From: Peribacillus asahii
Lineage (GTDB): Bacteria > Bacillota > Bacilli > Bacillales > DSM-1321
DNA: 64,000 nt
Assembly: GCF_004006295.1 (NCBI RefSeq)
Contig: NZ_CP026095.1
Span: forward strand, 3,997,501 to 4,061,500
Reading direction: 5' to 3'
How positions within the stretch are numbered: the stretch's first letter is position 1; each line of letters opens with the position of its first letter. Position numbers and translations under genes: made by a program. Of the stretch, positions 8,750-17,153 are shown piece by piece. The notes beneath the pieces were generated by a model. That model searched no databases. It was not told where the DNA came from and was given only the letters and a program-made list of their open reading frames with translations.

Positions 8750-9255
8750 TACTGGAACTTTAATGGATTGTTGCTCCTAATGAAATCACAGTTTTATTAA
8801 AGGCTGGTAACCAAGTCTTGAATTCAGACCACATTGGCAGTTACTCCATTCTTAATCTATGGAACAAAGTAACTTCTAGGAGTTACTCGATGCTACTGTA
8901 AGAAGAGAGAGGTAACCCACTCAATCAGAGGAGCATATTGAACCATTCGCATTATAATAAATGAGTCCAATTTGTAAAGAGGACTGCTCGAAAGAGGTCA
9001 AGAATAGAAAAACGCAGGGAAATCACAAGATCCAAATCTCGCAGGAAATCACTACGTAATTAACACTAAAAGGACTTGAAGAGTATCCAAGTCCTTTAAG
9101 GTTTGTTATTCAACTCTTGCACCCGTTAGTGTAAGTACATTTCTTGACAGGCTATTCAACGGTCCATTCGAATAAAGTTGAAATCTTACAGACCCAGGTT
9201 TAATTATGTTTGTTTTGTTAGCCAAACAATAAGTATCCTAGGAATGCTTATTTTA
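8750..9255. other. Intergenic stretch with an orphan hairpin and a worn dispersed-repeat copy
   Basis: No gene is supported. A perfect stem AAAGGACTTG/CAAGTCCTTT lies at 9068-9098 with no gene ending next to it. At about 9119-9165 the text CCCGTTAGTGTAAGTACATT and then TATTCAAC matches a diverged copy of the intergenic repeat found from 18 kb onward. Confidence 0.5.
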
Positions 9256-9957
9256 TCAATTTAATCTTTCCTCAATTTCCAGTGTTGGGAAGTAATCACC
9301 AAACTCATTTGTTTCCTTTTCATTACGATTCATACTAATAGTTCCTGCACCAGGATATGTAACAGTCAGTACTTGCCAGCCTTCATGGTTTAATAACTCA
9401 TCTGATAATTGACTGTATCCATTAACTGCTAAATCCTCGGCAGAAAACTGTTCCATTGGTGCTAACTCAATCGTTGCTTTTATTTCACCATTTTTAAAAG
9501 AAACGTTATTTACTACATAAGAATAATCCTTAATAATTTCATTCACTTTATCTGCTGTAATTTGCTGTTCTGATTGTTCCACTTTTGCTTCTTCGGCTGC
9601 TTTGGCATCCGCTTCTGCCTTAGCTTTAGCTGCTGCTTCTTCTTGTTTTGCTTTTTCTTCCGCTAAACGTTTCTCTTCGGCAGCCTTAGCTTCAGCTTCT
9701 TTTTGTTTCTGCTCATCTTGCATTTTAAACCATGGAGCTGCTTCATCTACTTTCGCTTGTAAATCTTTATTTTCTGTTTCAAGGCTTGCTACGGTTTCTG
9801 TTTCAGCAGACAGTTGTTTCTTTAATTCATCTACCTTAGCATTTGCACTATCAATTTGCTCTTGTGAAGGACCAACTGCAGCTCCAATACTAAGAGCAAT
9901 CAATGCTGTTATTACATACTTCCATCTCTTTTTCAAAAATCCTAAAACCACTTTCAA
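9256..9957 (-). CDS. Membrane-anchored coiled-coil protein, unrecognised
   Basis: The 233-residue product has a basic N-terminus (KKRWKY) and one transmembrane helix at about 14-27. A long coiled coil follows from about 32 to 130 (DELKKQLSAE, then Ala/Glu/Lys-rich repeats), and the C-terminus is a compact mixed alpha/beta domain of about 100 residues ending in PTLEIEERLN. The TTG start is favoured because AGGGGGAG lies 7 bp upstream. The Ala/Glu repeats resemble TolA-like or phage and plasmid surface proteins only in composition. It lies between the HNH gene and the replication protein, and its function is unknown. Confidence 0.55.
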   Translation of the reverse strand: MKVVLGFLKKRWKYVITALIALSIGAAVGPSQEQIDSANAKVDELKKQLSAETETVASLETENKDLQAKVDEAAPWFKMQDEQKQKEAEAKAAEEKRLAEEKAKQEEAAAKAKAEADAKAAEEAKVEQSEQQITADKVNEIIKDYSYVVNNVSFKNGEIKATIELAPMEQFSAEDLAVNGYSQLSDELLNHEGWQVLTVTYPGAGTISMNRNEKETNEFGDYFPTLEIEERLN

Positions 9958-10285
9958 TTTGTAACTCCCCCTAAAGTATTTTCATATGATGCTAGTCCAA
10001 TTTTACCAGAATGATACAAAAAAAGAACTAGACTTTTTTAATGTCCTCCAATTGGCAATGAATCAATATCCTCAACAACAATATCTGGACTTCCTAACTG
10101 GTTAGGGGTTCTGAAACCATAGGAAATTGAAAAATCCTTCTTCAACTAAATTGCCAATTAGTTTAAGTGCATTCTTTTACAAATAATAACAGACATTGTT
10201 TATTCTTATTAAAACCAAAGTTTTATTAGTTGCGTAACGATGCTTCAAATTCCGCTCCTCATGTTTAATCATCAGCTCAAATATA
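9958..10285. other. Gene-free stretch
   Basis: I see no coding or RNA feature. TTCAACTAAATTGCCAATTA near 10141-10165 echoes short words of the dispersed intergenic repeat. Confidence 0.4.
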
Positions 10286-10316
10286 AAAAAGAAGATGACT
10301 TAAATCTAAGTCATCC
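10286..10316 (-). terminator. Terminator of the replication-type gene
   Basis: GATGACTTA and TAAGTCATC pair around four bases. On the minus strand the hairpin is followed by TTCTTTTTT. Confidence 0.8.
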
Positions 10317-10343
10317 CCAATCTCCACTTCCCCCTCCGAATAG

Positions 10344-11168
10344 TCATATATTGATAACATCATCGCTTGTTCTAATCTTCCTACTTTCTCTACGCTTCAA
10401 ACCTGCAGTATAGTCCAATACTGGTTTAATGGGTTCGTTCATAAATCGCTCTTTTCTTTCTTTCTCATTCTGCAATTGTAGCTTTGCATCCTCTAGGTTT
10501 TTATCATTCAATCTGCTTAGAATAAGACCTGTTGAACCTTGAGATAGAGTGTCAATATTTACACCCTCCATTGCATTATGAATAGCTTTTACAACAGTTT
10601 CCGCTCCATACTTCTCAGCTAATTGGTTTAGCTTCTTAGCTGAGTTATTATTATGTTCACCTTGATAATGAGTGAACCATTTCTCGATTTCAGCATCAGC
10701 AATGAACACCTTTTGTCTTAAATCTTTATATGTTTCTTTATTCTTAGATTTTGGTTTAGCAGTCTTAATCGACTCAGTCGCATCAGCAGTAAAATAGACT
10801 TCTAACACCTCAGTGTTGAGATAATAGTGGTTTACATTTTTCTCTTTACTGCCTTCTTTATAAGACCTTTTCACCGTCATTAATCCTTTTTGTTCTAAAA
10901 CTTGAATATGACTCTTAACACTTCTTTCTGATTGTCCTGTAATGTTTGCAATACTTGAGATAGGTGGATAAGCGTATACATGACCCTTTTCATCTTTCGC
11001 ATTGGATTGAATACTCATATTTCTAAACGATACCAATGCACCGTATACAAGCGTTTCTCCGACCTTTAACTCATAATCACTCATTAAATTTGCGTTAAAC
11101 TTGATAAATGCTACTTTATTTTCTTTCAACACTATGACCTCAATTCTTTTTAATTTATATGGATTCAT
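10344..11168 (-). CDS. Winged-helix plasmid-type replication initiator or regulator
   Basis: The 274-residue protein has an N-terminal winged helix-turn-helix: YPPISSIANITGQSERSVKS HIQVLEQKGLM spans about residues 67-98, the wording of a MarR/RepA_N-like recognition helix. A DnaD-like helical region follows at about 150-225, and the C-terminus is charged. Such proteins start replication of theta plasmids and of integrative elements. The start may be the ATG at 11168 (AGGGA upstream) or a TTG at 11129, which has GAGGT 7 bp before it. The iteron-like repeats directly upstream at 11306-11395 support a replication role. Strict regulators with the same fold cannot be excluded. Confidence 0.6.
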   Translation of the reverse strand: MNPYKLKRIEVIVLKENKVAFIKFNANLMSDYELKVGETLVYGALVSFRNMSIQSNAKDEKGHVYAYPPISSIANITGQSERSVKSHIQVLEQKGLMTVKRSYKEGSKEKNVNHYYLNTEVLEVYFTADATESIKTAKPKSKNKETYKDLRQKVFIADAEIEKWFTHYQGEHNNNSAKKLNQLAEKYGAETVVKAIHNAMEGVNIDTLSQGSTGLILSRLNDKNLEDAKLQLQNEKERKERFMNEPIKPVLDYTAGLKRRESRKIRTSDDVINI

Positions 11169-11305
11169 AACGACTTACTTCCCTAAGTCTTAATCCCCCG
11201 TTTGCAATAGATAGAAGAGAAATAGAAAGGAGCGGAGCGACTAGGAGCGTCAGCGACCTGTTTATTTATTTCTCTTATTTAATCCTCTAATGTCTTCTCT
11301 TATAT

Positions 11306-11395
11306 TGGGCAAATTTCGCACTACCCTTTTACATTTTTTGCACTACCCCTAATGCAAAATTTTCACTAGGGTAGTGTAAATTTCGCACTATCTCA
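11306..11395. repeat. Iteron-like repeats upstream of the replication-type gene
   Basis: The word TTTCGCACTACCC occurs at 11314-11326, as TTTTGCACTACCC at 11336-11348 and as TTTCGCACTATC at 11381-11392. An inverted copy (GGGTAGTGTAAA) lies at 11369-11380 and forms a CACTA/TAGTG palindrome. The copies are spaced about 22 bp and then about 45 bp apart. This suits an origin or an autorepressor site. Confidence 0.6.
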
Positions 11396-11761
11396 CTCAC
11401 ATTATTTTTACTACTCGTCCCTCTCTTTCTATACTTGAATTTGTTTTGCCGCTCTTTAGACAAACACAAAAAAGGAGTGGCTTTACACACAATTCCTCCG
11501 TTAGAAAGCACACTTATCCCTGTCTAATATAGGCATAAAATTATACCTATCCCTATGAGTACGTCATAGATATACAGAATAAGTGTGCCTCCTCATGAGG
11601 CGGTTGCATGTAAATTCACTCCTTACATAGTTTATTTGTTTGATAGTTGCCTCAGCAATTGTATCTATAATTAGGGAATACAACTCTAGAACTTGAATCG
11701 TTATAAAAGATATGAGACATTATTTCAGATGCTAAATTTGAAATTTGTTTTTTGATAGGCT
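11396..11761. other. Gene-free stretch with a small hairpin
   Basis: No gene is supported; a 60-codon frame here runs through the repeats and has no ribosome site. GCCTCCTCATGAGGC at 11587-11601 is a small perfect hairpin of unknown meaning. Confidence 0.4.
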
Positions 11762-11971
11762 TTAGTATTCAATCTCGATACAAGACCAATCTATCGTGTC
11801 CAAAGCATTATCCTTATATTCCAGAGTAGGCTGTGAAGTCAACTTTATTGAATCGTCACCAATATATATATAAGCAGCACTAAGCTTGTCTCCATACTCA
11901 TTGAATAATTCAGAATTAACAAAGTAAAACTTCATTTTTTTCCATTCTTTTTTTGTATTTTTATTTTCCAT
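11762..11971 (-). CDS. Small acidic protein, unrecognised
   Basis: The 69-residue frame has a strong ribosome site, GGAGG, with 9 bp to the ATG. The N-terminus is Lys-rich (NKNTKKEWKKMKF). The rest is acidic and aromatic (SELFNEYGDKLSAAYIYIGD) and looks like a small alpha/beta fold. No family is recognised. It lies alone between the origin-like region and the GIY-YIG gene. Confidence 0.5.
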   Translation of the reverse strand: MENKNTKKEWKKMKFYFVNSELFNEYGDKLSAAYIYIGDDSIKLTSQPTLEYKDNALDTIDWSCIEIEY

Positions 11972-12450
11972 AATTAATTTCCTCCATTGTTTTCAGGATT
12001 TTATATAAAAGGCTGTCAACCTTTCATGACTTCGCACCTAATCGTGTTTGCTAAAGCCATCTTTAAATTTTTCAATGATTATTTTTTACTTATCGACATT
12101 CCTTTTGTAAATAAAGAGGGCGCTGTAATTTCATCTACAAAAGATTGGGGTATAATGCCTATCGTGTCGGTGTTTATAAGAACACCCTGTTAGTGTGCTT
12201 TGAAGTGCTAGCCTCACACTGTCGTAGCAGGGTCAACAGGCATAAAATGTGGAAAATACTAACCCTTTTATTTCTATTTCCAAAAAGAAAAAGAGAGCAG
12301 CAATATGACCGCTCTCTAACAAATGTATCATTAACCTTAGTAAAACTACTTTAATTCATATGGTGTACAAACCCCTATACTATATATAGGATTAAGCAAG
12401 GAAAAAGTTGCACTTTAAGTTGATATTTTTTTAAAAAATTTTCACCACCT
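11972..12450. other. Gene-free stretch with a terminator-like hairpin
   Basis: AGAGAGC at 12292-12298 pairs with GCTCTCT at 12311-12317, and the motif AGAGCAGC...ATGACCGCTC returns at about 13308-13330. Similar short hairpins recur in this island. No gene is supported. Confidence 0.4.
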
Positions 12451-13053
12451 CTAATTCTTTCTACGATTTAAAAGACATCTATAACAACGACATTTTATGC
12501 TTCCATCACACTGATATTTTTTAGAAGATAATTTCTCAACTTCTCCATATCTTTTAGCTGCTGAGTCTTCCCCCCACTCCTTTTCAAGGAGGACACATTC
12601 AAATGTTAATAGAAAATCTTTAATAGAATCTCCTATATCAAGATTTTGTTCCTTAGCTTTCTGTTTTACGACTTCTTCATTATCATCCCACTTATAGAAC
12701 AACAGCTGTTGGTCAGTTAAGTTAAAATACCAGATATATAAATGTTCCAAGGGAAGAATTGGATAGATATTTTGGTCTACAATAATAACATGAATGTAAT
12801 GTATGTTTGAATCATACTTGCTATCAACGTCTGAACCATGTTTCCTCATTCTACTCCTAAAGTCATCGTTATACCACATACCAATATACACAAGGTTTCC
12901 ATACAATTCTTGAAATATATATATTCCTGATAGACCTATTAATGAAGTATAATTAAACCCATCTACATGTGTATACTCACGCTTAACCACTGCTCCTCCT
13001 CCTTCTTCACTTTCACTGTCCATGTAATTACTATTATCCAGTACATCATACAT
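12451..13053 (-). CDS. GIY-YIG nuclease-domain protein
   Basis: The 200-residue protein holds a GIY-YIG core: GIY at 43-45, YIG at 56-58 and the catalytic-type arginines in DDFRSRMRKH at 64-72. The downstream glutamate is Glu103 in LPLEHLYI, and an Asn/Tyr-rich strand lies between. The C-terminal 60 residues are charged and end in a Cys-rich CDGSIKCRCYRC, which may bind zinc. GIY-YIG domains cut DNA in homing, repair and restriction enzymes. No good ribosome site is seen at the ATG, so the start could be residue 11. It may be an accessory nuclease of the island. Confidence 0.68.
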   Translation of the reverse strand: MYDVLDNSNYMDSESEEGGGAVVKREYTHVDGFNYTSLIGLSGIYIFQELYGNLVYIGMWYNDDFRSRMRKHGSDVDSKYDSNIHYIHVIIVDQNIYPILPLEHLYIWYFNLTDQQLLFYKWDDNEEVVKQKAKEQNLDIGDSIKDFLLTFECVLLEKEWGEDSAAKRYGEVEKLSSKKYQCDGSIKCRCYRCLLNRRKN

Positions 13054-13368
13054 ACCTTAAACCAACTAATCAGATACTCTACTTACTTAGTATACAATAA
13101 AGGCAAAATATCCAATAAACAGGAGGGCATTATAAGTAAAAGTAAAAAATAAGTTTAATATCTAGTTGTATCATTTAAAAGAATCGTTTTGTACCAGAAA
13201 TGATTGGAACTGTATCATTCGATTTAAGATACTACCCTTCAATCCTTCAATTTTCCAACAAGAAAACTTAAAATGTAGAAACCATTCCCCATTTCTAATA
13301 AAGTAAAAAGAGCAGCCACAATGACCGCTCCCTTTAGCCCGCTAAGTATGTTTTTAGATTCATGCTCA
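13054..13368. other. Gene-free stretch
   Basis: Apart from a terminator-like AGAGCAGC...GACCGCTC hairpin at about 13308-13330, I see nothing supported here. Confidence 0.4.
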
Positions 13369-13651
13369 CTATAAATAAGAGCGTAGATTATTTACTACTT
13401 CATCGACATCTAAACGCAAATATTTAGTTGTTACTGATAAATCACTATAACCCAATGCTTTAGAGATTACAGCAACATTTGCCCCTTTATCTAGCAATGA
13501 TTTTGCAAAACCCTTCTTAGGTCATGAGGATTGATGTTCTTTAAACCATACACCCTAGAATACTTATGTAGCCGCTTCTGGATGTTATTATGTGTTGGTG
13601 AGGTTGCTATAGCATCACCATATTTGGTAATAAATAATAGGCTATCACATG
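13369..13651 (-). pseudogene. Tyrosine recombinase remnant (C-terminal half, frameshifted)
   Basis: The minus strand encodes the end of an integrase in two frames. The first frame reads FITKYGDAIATSPTHNN and then INPHDLRR, with the HxxR catalytic box. After a one-base loss in an A/G run near 13513 the second frame continues KGFAKSLLDKG, VISKALGYSDLSVTTKYLRL, with the nucleophile Tyr, and stops at 13369. The N-terminal half is missing and the region runs into the arm-like repeats before tRNA copy 2. It records an older element at the same site. Confidence 0.8.
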
Positions 13652-13743
13652 ACCACTACAGCATTTTTATTGACCATTATCCCTAATTAAATTACAATTC
13701 GATTAGAGTTGTGGTCAGTATGAATAAAATGTTGATTTATCGC

Positions 13744-13816
13744 GGGGCATTAGCTCAGCTGGGAGAGCGCTACGCTGGCAGCGTAGAGGTCAGGGGTTCG
13801 AGCCCCCTATGCTCCA
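13744..13816 (+). tRNA. tRNA-Ala (GGC), complete copy 2
   Basis: The 73 bp are identical to copy 1 and fold completely. A terminator follows at 13833, but the DNA before it is island sequence with integrase-type repeats and no strong promoter. It is either a second working gene or an attachment-site copy carried by the island. The DNA on its right carries a TTGGTCATA repeat, a mark of another element. Confidence 0.88.
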
Positions 13817-13832
13817 TATATTACAACGACCT

Positions 13833-13865
13833 AAGAACCTTGAGAAATCAAGGTTCTTTCTTTTT
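13833..13865 (+). terminator. Terminator after tRNA copy 2
   Basis: AAGAACCTTGA and TCAAGGTTCTT pair around four bases and are followed by TCTTTTTC. Confidence 0.85.
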
Positions 13866-13899
13866 CACTTTTATTAACGATCTTAATCACTTGTCTAAA

Positions 13900-13930
13900 A
13901 TCATTTTGTTGGTCATAAATTGGTCATACA
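13900..13930. repeat. Arm-like direct repeats right of tRNA copy 2
   Basis: TTGGTCATA occurs twice, 11-12 bp apart. The same arrangement with TTGGTCACA is present right of the partial tRNA copy at 36598. These fit integrase arm-type sites of related elements. Confidence 0.5.
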
Positions 13931-13980
13931 CTTAAAAAATTGTGTTATTACATAACATAAAGAAAATTTTTAAACTGATA

Positions 13981-14109
13981 TTAACAATAGTCTTTTTTAC
14001 ACTTTGGCGGAAAATCTCTTATCTCTTTTACTGTGATATCCATCTCCCTCGCTTCCAATATTAATTCAATCCATTTAGAATATAAAAATTTAGTCTGTTT
14101 GTTCGCCAT
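13981..14109 (-). CDS. SinI-like anti-repressor peptide
   Basis: The 42-residue peptide contains KWIELILEAREMDITVKEIR in its middle, which matches the SinI dimerisation helices (the WxxLxxEAxxxxxSxEEIR pattern). In Bacillus SinI binds and disarms the biofilm repressor SinR through this hairpin. The C-terminus (PPKCKKDYC) differs from SinI and carries two cysteines. GGGG lies 9 bp before the ATG. No SinR-like gene is beside it, so a partner elsewhere in the genome is expected. Confidence 0.7.
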   Translation of the reverse strand: MANKQTKFLYSKWIELILEAREMDITVKEIRDFPPKCKKDYC

Positions 14110-14268
14110 TAATTTAACCCCAAAAAAATATTCCCTATTCTTATAATTTTATTTTCATTTCATTTAACTAACGACTTTAAACTCCAAAATGCACAAACAA
14201 GAGAAGCCCTAATTGTATTTGGCAATTAAAAATTGTTGTTTACGGCTGTATGTTTTTTGAATAGAAAT

Positions 14269-14316
14269 CAAGGCTTTATACACAAGTTATGCATAAAATC
14301 TTGTATATAAAGCCTT
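14269..14316 (-). terminator. Hairpin, probable terminator downstream of the exporter operon
   Basis: AAGGCTTTATACACAAG and CTTGTATATAAAGCCTT form a 17-bp stem with one mismatch. It lies after the last gene of the ABC exporter operon on the minus strand. Confidence 0.55.
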
Positions 14317-14338
14317 ATTTAAAATAAATACTATTCAA

Positions 14339-14458
14339 TTAAAGCGCCCGATTGTTGAATATCATTGCTATGTTCTTCCGAAATGGAGACCTATTAAATT
14401 GAAACTTCAAAAATAAAAAACCAGACAATCCAATTAGGAAAATAGCGACAACGCTCAT
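14339..14458 (-). CDS. Possible small membrane peptide ending in a dispersed repeat
   Basis: A 39-residue frame opens 45 bp after the permease stop. It consists of one transmembrane helix (MSVVAIFLIGLSGFLFL) and a short basic tail. Its last codons and stop (FNNRAL) are supplied by a copy of the GCGCCCGATTGTTGAAT repeat, so the original C-terminus may be lost. The ribosome site is weak. Confidence 0.35.
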   Translation of the reverse strand: MSVVAIFLIGLSGFLFLKFQFNRSPFRKNIAMIFNNRAL

Positions 14459-14503
14459 AATGATTATTTTATCTCTTCACATTCTTTCCTTTATTTTAAT
14501 GGA

Positions 14504-15196
14504 TTAGACTAAATCTTTCTTTTCGATATTTCGAATAGAATAGTATCCGATGAATAAACCGAAGAGTCCTAGTGATAAAGGAACTGCTATAATTGAAAAT
14601 AAGGTAAAGTCCTCACTTGTTGAATTCAAAATTGTAGCGATAAGAATTGAAGATACAATGGTTGCAGGTGCCGATTTACGATGCATACCAAACAACAGAG
14701 GAATAAGGCTAATACCTGCTGTCGCAATAGCGTTCATAAAAGCGGTCAATAAATTTCTAGAGATGTCTCCTGATTCGATAACTCCTGGTAGAATATTAAA
14801 ATTCGAGTCCGCTAAATATACGAGGCCTTCTAGAAATAATGTAGAAAACAAGACGTTGACAAAAGTAAAAGCAAAAACGATTGTTAACTTTGCAGAGATA
14901 ATTTTTTTGCGCTTAATGGGATAGGTGAATAATACATCTATTGATTTATTTTTATATTCATCTATTATTAATTTCACAATAATTACGGATGCAAAAACTG
15001 TAAATGTTGTCCGTACCATTGCGCCTATTATGCTGGCCGCCATATCGAAACTTTCAACAGGTATTTTTCCATTGTCTATCTCTATAAAAAACATCATACT
15101 GAGAAGTGCAATAAATGCGATATTGCATATAGAAACAGCTTTCCAGTAGTTCCATAATTTAAATTTTTTTATTTCAAGCTTAATAAGTTTAAGCAT
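14504..15196 (-). CDS. ABC-2 type permease of a BcrAB-like exporter
   Basis: The 230-residue protein has about six transmembrane helices and no ATPase motif, the size of BcrB-type permeases in bacitracin and lantibiotic self-protection exporters. Its ATG overlaps the end of the ATPase gene, so the two are translationally coupled. The conserved cytoplasmic loop TYPIKRKKIISAK between helices 2 and 3 is typical of ABC-2 permeases. With the sensor kinase and response regulator upstream it forms a four-gene operon, probably for export or removal of a cell-wall-active peptide. Confidence 0.82.
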   Translation of the reverse strand: MLKLIKLEIKKFKLWNYWKAVSICNIAFIALLSMMFFIEIDNGKIPVESFDMAASIIGAMVRTTFTVFASVIIVKLIIDEYKNKSIDVLFTYPIKRKKIISAKLTIVFAFTFVNVLFSTLFLEGLVYLADSNFNILPGVIESGDISRNLLTAFMNAIATAGISLIPLLFGMHRKSAPATIVSSILIATILNSTSEDFTLFSIIAVPLSLGLFGLFIGYYSIRNIEKKDLV

Positions 15197-16112
15197 GGAT
15201 CACGCCCCCATTGATCATCTTTAAGAAATAATCTTCTAACGTATTATCTTTTTTATTGATTGACTCCACTAATACACCATTTAACACAAGGGTTTGAGAT
15301 ATTTTCCCTTGAGACGTGTTCATGTCATAGATACGAATGGTAACATCATCGAGTATTTTAAAATTAGTTGTGTACAATGTTTCTTTTATGACGTATGCCG
15401 CCTTTTTCACATCATCCGTTTTTAACTCTATATACTCTGTATTTTGAAGACGAATTGTTTCCATTAATACTTCCTCTAATAATGTCCCGTCCTTGATTAC
15501 TCCAATGGTATCGGCAATCTGTTCGATTTCTCCGAGAATATGGCTGGAGATTAATAGTGTCATTCCATAATCCTTACTTAGCATTTGAAAAAGATTTCGA
15601 AATTCCTTAATTCCTACAGGGTCAAGGCCATTTGTTGGCTCATCTAAAATAAGAATTTCAGGCTTTGTAATGATAGCTCTTGCTAAGCCAAGTCGCTGCT
15701 TCATCCCTAAAGAGAATTCCTTGACTGCCTTTCCCTCAATATTCTTTAGTTGTACCATTTCAAGAGCCGTGTCGATTGCATTTTTGTTGTAGTAACCCAT
15801 ATAATCGGAGTGCAGCTCTAAGTTTTCCCGTGCTGTTAGCTTCTCATAAAAAACGGGATATTCAATAATGCTCCCCATGCGCTTCAATAGTTCATAAGAT
15901 TTTGGAGTTACTGTTTCGCCACAAATAATAATTTCACCGCTCGTTGGTTTGATTAGGTTCATAATCATTTTCATAACGGTTGTTTTCCCTGCACCGTTCG
16001 GACCTAAAAAGCCATATATTTCGCCTTTTTTGATATGCATATTCACATTGGAAACGACCGTGTTTCCTTTATAATTTTTGGTAAGATGATTTGTTTGAAT
16101 TATATAGGTCAT
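15189..16112 (-). CDS. ABC transporter ATP-binding protein, BcrA-like
   Basis: The 307-residue ATPase shows Walker A GPNGAGKTT, the Q-loop, signature SLGMKQRL and Walker B LILDEPTNGLDP with a following H-loop (SSHIL). About 90 C-terminal residues form the extra domain seen in bacitracin-exporter ATPases such as BcrA. The ATG at 16112 has GAAGGAGGG just upstream; the frame could open ten codons earlier. It energises the adjacent permease. Confidence 0.88.
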   Translation of the reverse strand: MTYIIQTNHLTKNYKGNTVVSNVNMHIKKGEIYGFLGPNGAGKTTVMKMIMNLIKPTSGEIIICGETVTPKSYELLKRMGSIIEYPVFYEKLTARENLELHSDYMGYYNKNAIDTALEMVQLKNIEGKAVKEFSLGMKQRLGLARAIITKPEILILDEPTNGLDPVGIKEFRNLFQMLSKDYGMTLLISSHILGEIEQIADTIGVIKDGTLLEEVLMETIRLQNTEYIELKTDDVKKAAYVIKETLYTTNFKILDDVTIRIYDMNTSQGKISQTLVLNGVLVESINKKDNTLEDYFLKMINGGVIHA

Positions 16113-16216
16113 GTTTTTCCCTCCTTCACCTTTTAATTTCATTCTAACGATGAATGTTTTCTTTTTTCTTAACCATTTCTTACAAAATTCTTAAGTATTC
16201 AAAGTCAACATTTCGA

Positions 16217-17152
16217 CTAATATGTAACACGCTTCAATTCAACGGTGAAGGTAGTCTTGTGATAGGGGATGCTTTCTAATGAAATCTTTCCGCCTAGTTG
16301 TTCGACTAGTCTCTTCGTTATAGTTAAACCTAAACCACTGCCTTGATAGAATTTATTTCTTGAATCTTCCATCGTGTATAATCGTTCAAAGACGCGATCT
16401 TTATCGTCTTCCAGAATGCCCTTTCCTCGATCGATGACATCTATGTAAACCTTATCCTCTGTACTTCTTAGGTGTAACCCAATTAGTTTTCCATCTGAAC
16501 CATATCGAAGAGCATTGGAAATTAAATTATTTAAAATCCGCTCAACCGCTTCTTTATTTCCCCAAATAAAAATCTGTTCATTCGGAATTTTAATAGATAC
16601 GTCAAATTCTTTTTTTGTTAATATTTCATAATAATCCAGAATCGTTTTTCTGCAAATCTCTCCTAATTCGATTTTGGACATATTAAGATGGACATCATCT
16701 GATTCAAGTTTGACAAGTTCAAAAAAGCGATTAATTAACTCTAAAACTTCTTCTGCTTTTAAATGAACAGTTTGTAATAAGGATTTCTCTTTTTCTTGGT
16801 TAATCGTTTTATCGTGTAAAATGATTTCAATATAACCTAGAATGACAGTAAGTGGAGTTTTTAAATCATGCGAGATATTCGAGAGCATTTTTCTCATGGA
16901 GCGTTCAACAGAATGAAAATTAGCCACTGTCTTCTGGTTGTGTTCTAAGAGGCGATTGATTTGAATTAATAAAGATTTCATTTGTGAATTACTTGTGTAA
17001 AGTAGAACATTTTCATCCGTTTGTTGATCAATGATGGATTGAACCTTCTTTTCGATATAGGTAATTTCTTGATTCGCCACCCTTTGATGTTGAACTAAAT
17101 AAATATTGAATATCAAGGAAGCTGCTAACAAGAATACAAGAAGATAAATCAT
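16217..17152 (-). CDS. Sensor histidine kinase of the exporter operon
   Basis: The 311-residue kinase has one N-terminal transmembrane helix (about 3-22) and almost no extracellular part, then a coiled coil to about 95. HisKA follows with the phospho-acceptor His in ISHDLKTPLTV and HATPase_c with NLISNALRYG, DRGKGI and GSGLGL. Small extracellular parts of this type are usual in kinases that sense through a partner transporter. The ATG at 17152 lies two bases after the regulator's stop codon and has GGGGG upstream. It should phosphorylate the adjacent OmpR-type regulator. Confidence 0.9.
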   Translation of the reverse strand: MIYLLVFLLAASLIFNIYLVQHQRVANQEITYIEKKVQSIIDQQTDENVLLYTSNSQMKSLLIQINRLLEHNQKTVANFHSVERSMRKMLSNISHDLKTPLTVILGYIEIILHDKTINQEKEKSLLQTVHLKAEEVLELINRFFELVKLESDDVHLNMSKIELGEICRKTILDYYEILTKKEFDVSIKIPNEQIFIWGNKEAVERILNNLISNALRYGSDGKLIGLHLRSTEDKVYIDVIDRGKGILEDDKDRVFERLYTMEDSRNKFYQGSGLGLTITKRLVEQLGGKISLESIPYHKTTFTVELKRVTY

Positions 17153-17153
17153 G

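Noticed and set aside
9602..9964. 120-codon frame rich in Ala/Ser
   Set aside because: It is the antisense shadow of the Ala/Glu coiled-coil gene.
11311..11395. CRISPR array in the GCACTACCC repeats
   Set aside because: The repeats are too short and unevenly spaced, and lie just before a replication-type gene, which fits iterons better.
11329..11511. 60-codon minus-strand frame across the iteron-like repeats
   Set aside because: It overlaps the repeats and has no ribosome site.
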